29,933 nucleotides of DNA. Origin: Chara braunii. Its lineage: Eukaryota; Streptophyta; Charophyceae; Charales; Characeae. Made by a program: the position numbers and the translations under genes. Position 1 is the stretch's first letter. Each line of letters starts with the position of its first letter. Below the pieces are notes generated by a model. That model saw only the letters and a program-made list of their open reading frames with translations, made no database searches and was not told the DNA's origin. The DNA is taken from contig BFEA01000030.1 in assembly GCA_003427395.1 (NCBI GenBank), positions 1,493,070 through 1,523,002 of the forward strand. The letters run 5' to 3'. Shown one piece after another: positions 28,200 to 29,933 of this stretch.

Positions 28200-29776
28200 A
28201 TGAGCGATAGGGAGGACACTCGAGAGGACGACCGGATCCTGCGATCGGCAAGGCGCCCAATTGCCCATTTGGCACTAGGAGCAGAGGGTGACAGATATTT
28301 GTTCCGCCAGCGTAGGGAGAGGCAGCAACAAAAGAGGAGAGCTAGAGCAACAGAGGCTAGCAGGGCATTCGTAAGCGAAGCCGCAACTTCGGTAGCCATG
28401 GCCACTTCTGCGCAGCAGAGTTCCCAAGCTAGCAGTTCAGGGTCTGTAGGATCAATGGTCGCGTAGACCCAGAGTCAGTCCACTGGCGTCATGGCAAGCC
28501 GGCCATTAGTGTTGTCACCCGAGGAGGTCGCCATACAGTAGGCTGCCCTGCAGGAGGCACAACTACAGAAGGTTGTAGGAGATATTAAAGCGGAGAAAGA
28601 GAAAATGATTAGAAGAAGAGTCAGGATGCAGCGGACAAAAGCAGACGTTAGTGAGTTAGAGGAAATGGACCCTGCAAAGATGGAGGATGATATGAGGACC
28701 ATATGGTCGGTCTTGTTAAGCGTAGTAGAGATGCAAGATCACCAAATGGAGATCTTACAGGATATCCAACAGAGTCCGGCTGTGTTAGTCAGGCGAATGC
28801 AGGTGGCATCATCACCGTCTGGGCCCGGTGCCTGACCCGTTGTACATCCTCATCCTTTTGTCCCACCGGTGACTGGGGTATCCCCATAGACATCTCCAGC
28901 ATCGGTCCAGACCATTTCCCTGGGTATGCAGCTATCAGGAGGGTTCTCAACAGGTCCTAGTTTACAGGTTCGTGTACAGCCAGTGTATTCCCAACCTCCA
29001 TTGCAGATTGCAGTTACCACACAACCTGTTGTCTCGCAGCCTGCACAGCAGCAGGGTACACAGCCCCAGCAGCCAGTGCAGCAACCTGTATCACAGGGTC
29101 CACAACCCAGTGTAATGCAGGGACCGAGACAAACTCAGTGGGTGCCAAAGACGGCCATCGCCGCTCTCAAAACCTTTACAGGGGATAAGAGAGGCGAAGA
29201 CCTCGACACTTGGTTGAGGGCAGTGTCGGTATATGTCAAGTGTAAACTTACCTTACTGCATGAGGAAGTGCTTGTGGCTGCATCCTAATTAGAGGGTAGT
29301 GCAGCACGATGGTTGAGCAGTTTAGTGCAACTACTACAGGGGTACGGTCATGATTCTGCGCTTGGGCAGCCCACCAGAAACTGGAGGACTTCCTCAAGAT
29401 GGTGGACAGGTGACATGATCCTCACGAGGCTCAAAAAGTCACTGATGCGATCCTGGCACTGCACACAAGGCAGTTTAAGTCAGTTACGGAGGCCACTGAC
29501 GATGTAGAGCGTCTGATCTGTGTCCCTGGGGTGCGCTATGACCCCCAGGTATTACTCACCTCCCATGTGCGATGCTTTCTTATGCCTCTCAGGAATCAGT
29601 TGGCAGGTGAGGCCAACATCAATGTGCACAACTTCCCCTCGTTCAACAAGAAAGCCCTAGACCTTGAGGCGAAGATAGGGCATGGACATAATCCCACAAC
29701 GGATGGTAGGAAGAAAACATTGTCTCCCAACTGGAAGGCGAAGGGTCGCATTATGTTTGTCGATAACGACGGTTAA
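28200..29776 (+). pseudogene. Ty3/gypsy gag polyprotein, degenerate
   Basis: Capsid precursor of the LTR element. The start at 28200 (MSDREDTREDDRILRSARR) gives one phase for about 1.2 kb, crossed by stops at 28464-28466, 28539-28541, 28833-28835, 28887-28889 and 29286-29288. In order: an Arg/Gln-rich N-terminus, a coiled-coil-like stretch (QLQKVVGDIKAEKEKMIRRR, VSELEEMDPAKMEDDM), a Gln/Pro-rich linker (29010-29130), then the gag core (AIAALKTFTGDKRGEDLDTW, LRAVSVYVKCKLTLLHEEVL, LEGSAARWLSSLVQLLQGY). A frameshift between about 29390 and 29530 moves the end to another phase (GVRYDPQVLLTSHVRC, LRNQLAGEANINVHNFPSFN, KKALDLEAKIGHGHN). It stops at 29774-29776, with no zinc knuckle or pol. The wording recalls gag proteins I associate with Chara, from memory only. 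Confidence 0.85.
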
Positions 29777-29933
29777 CAGCCATTTCGTCAAAACGGACAT
29801 ATTATATTTTTTGAACGAAATCAAAACTGATTTTTTTTGCCAAAATCCGGTCGGAATTTTTTGCTCTTGGGGGTCCGGCGTTCCCAAAATGCCGGACCCC
29901 CCTGGTCTATGGTTGAGACCAGATACAAAAAAA
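29777..29933. other. Hairpin-rich sequence after gag, possible insertion end
   Basis: Composition changes at the gag stop. A perfect 11-bp stem GGGGGTCCGGC (29869-29879) with GCCGGACCCCC (29891-29901) is followed directly by CTGGTCT (29902-29908) with AGACCAG (29916-29922), and ATTTCGT/ACGAAAT words lie near 29785-29821. It may be the start of another mobile element inserted in gag. The window ends before this can be settled. Confidence 0.45.

Overview
The window reads as repeat-dense, non-coding nuclear DNA of a plant-lineage eukaryote. There is no bacterial-style gene packing and no intact cellular gene that I recognise. Decayed retrotransposons, DNA transposons, long homopolymers (66 G, 72 T, 43 A) and minisatellites fill most of it. 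The plus-strand gag near the right end (WLRAVSVYVKCKL, GEANINVHNFPSFNKKALDLE) and initiator-Met tRNA primer sites point to Ty3/gypsy elements of green-lineage type. My best guess is a charophyte alga such as Chara, but that rests on memory of gag wording, not on a search.

Layout. 1-4.8 kb: no recognised gene; an AT/CGTCA compound microsatellite, a GC-rich hairpin cluster and one anonymous 226-codon ORF. 4.8-7.0 kb: two diverged inverted copies of a ~200-bp repeat, a GTACG-armed repeat and two tiny poly(A) retroposon insertions with target-site duplications. 6.9-8.0 kb: a broken minus-strand Ty3/gypsy gag with its primer-binding site at 7986-7998; its LTR and promoter probably lie in 8.0-9.8 kb. 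10.0-10.35 kb: a 337-bp terminal-inverted-repeat element with a 6-bp duplication and a 72-T core. 10.9-11.9 kb: pyrimidine-rich direct repeats and one end of a hAT-like element. 11.9-18.5 kb: a minus-strand LINE-type non-LTR element, with ORF1 (zinc-knuckle-like) at 18.25-16.6 kb and ORF2 (endonuclease, then reverse transcriptase) at 15.7-11.9 kb. It has in-frame stops, a deletion of the catalytic RT core, and a 972-bp non-autonomous hAT element inserted in the endonuclease.

18.5-24.7 kb has no recognised gene. Its AT-rich part (about 19.1-22.3 kb) holds two adjacent arrays: five ~123-bp tandem units built around hairpins, and about eight short hairpins with a conserved loop and co-varying stems. 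I consider this the most unusual signal in the window. 24.7-25.8 kb: an interleaved (pseudoknot-order) inverted repeat, an (AG)n tract and a 53-bp minisatellite. 25.8-29.8 kb: the 5' part of a plus-strand Ty3/gypsy element (LTR, PBS, long leader, gag with five in-frame stops and a frameshift). From about 29,777 a hairpin-rich sequence follows gag.

The genes do not form a pathway. They record nested insertions: LINE first, hAT into the LINE, short retroposons into a gag and into a repeat. Most premature stops in gag and in the endonuclease are of the kind produced by C-to-T change.
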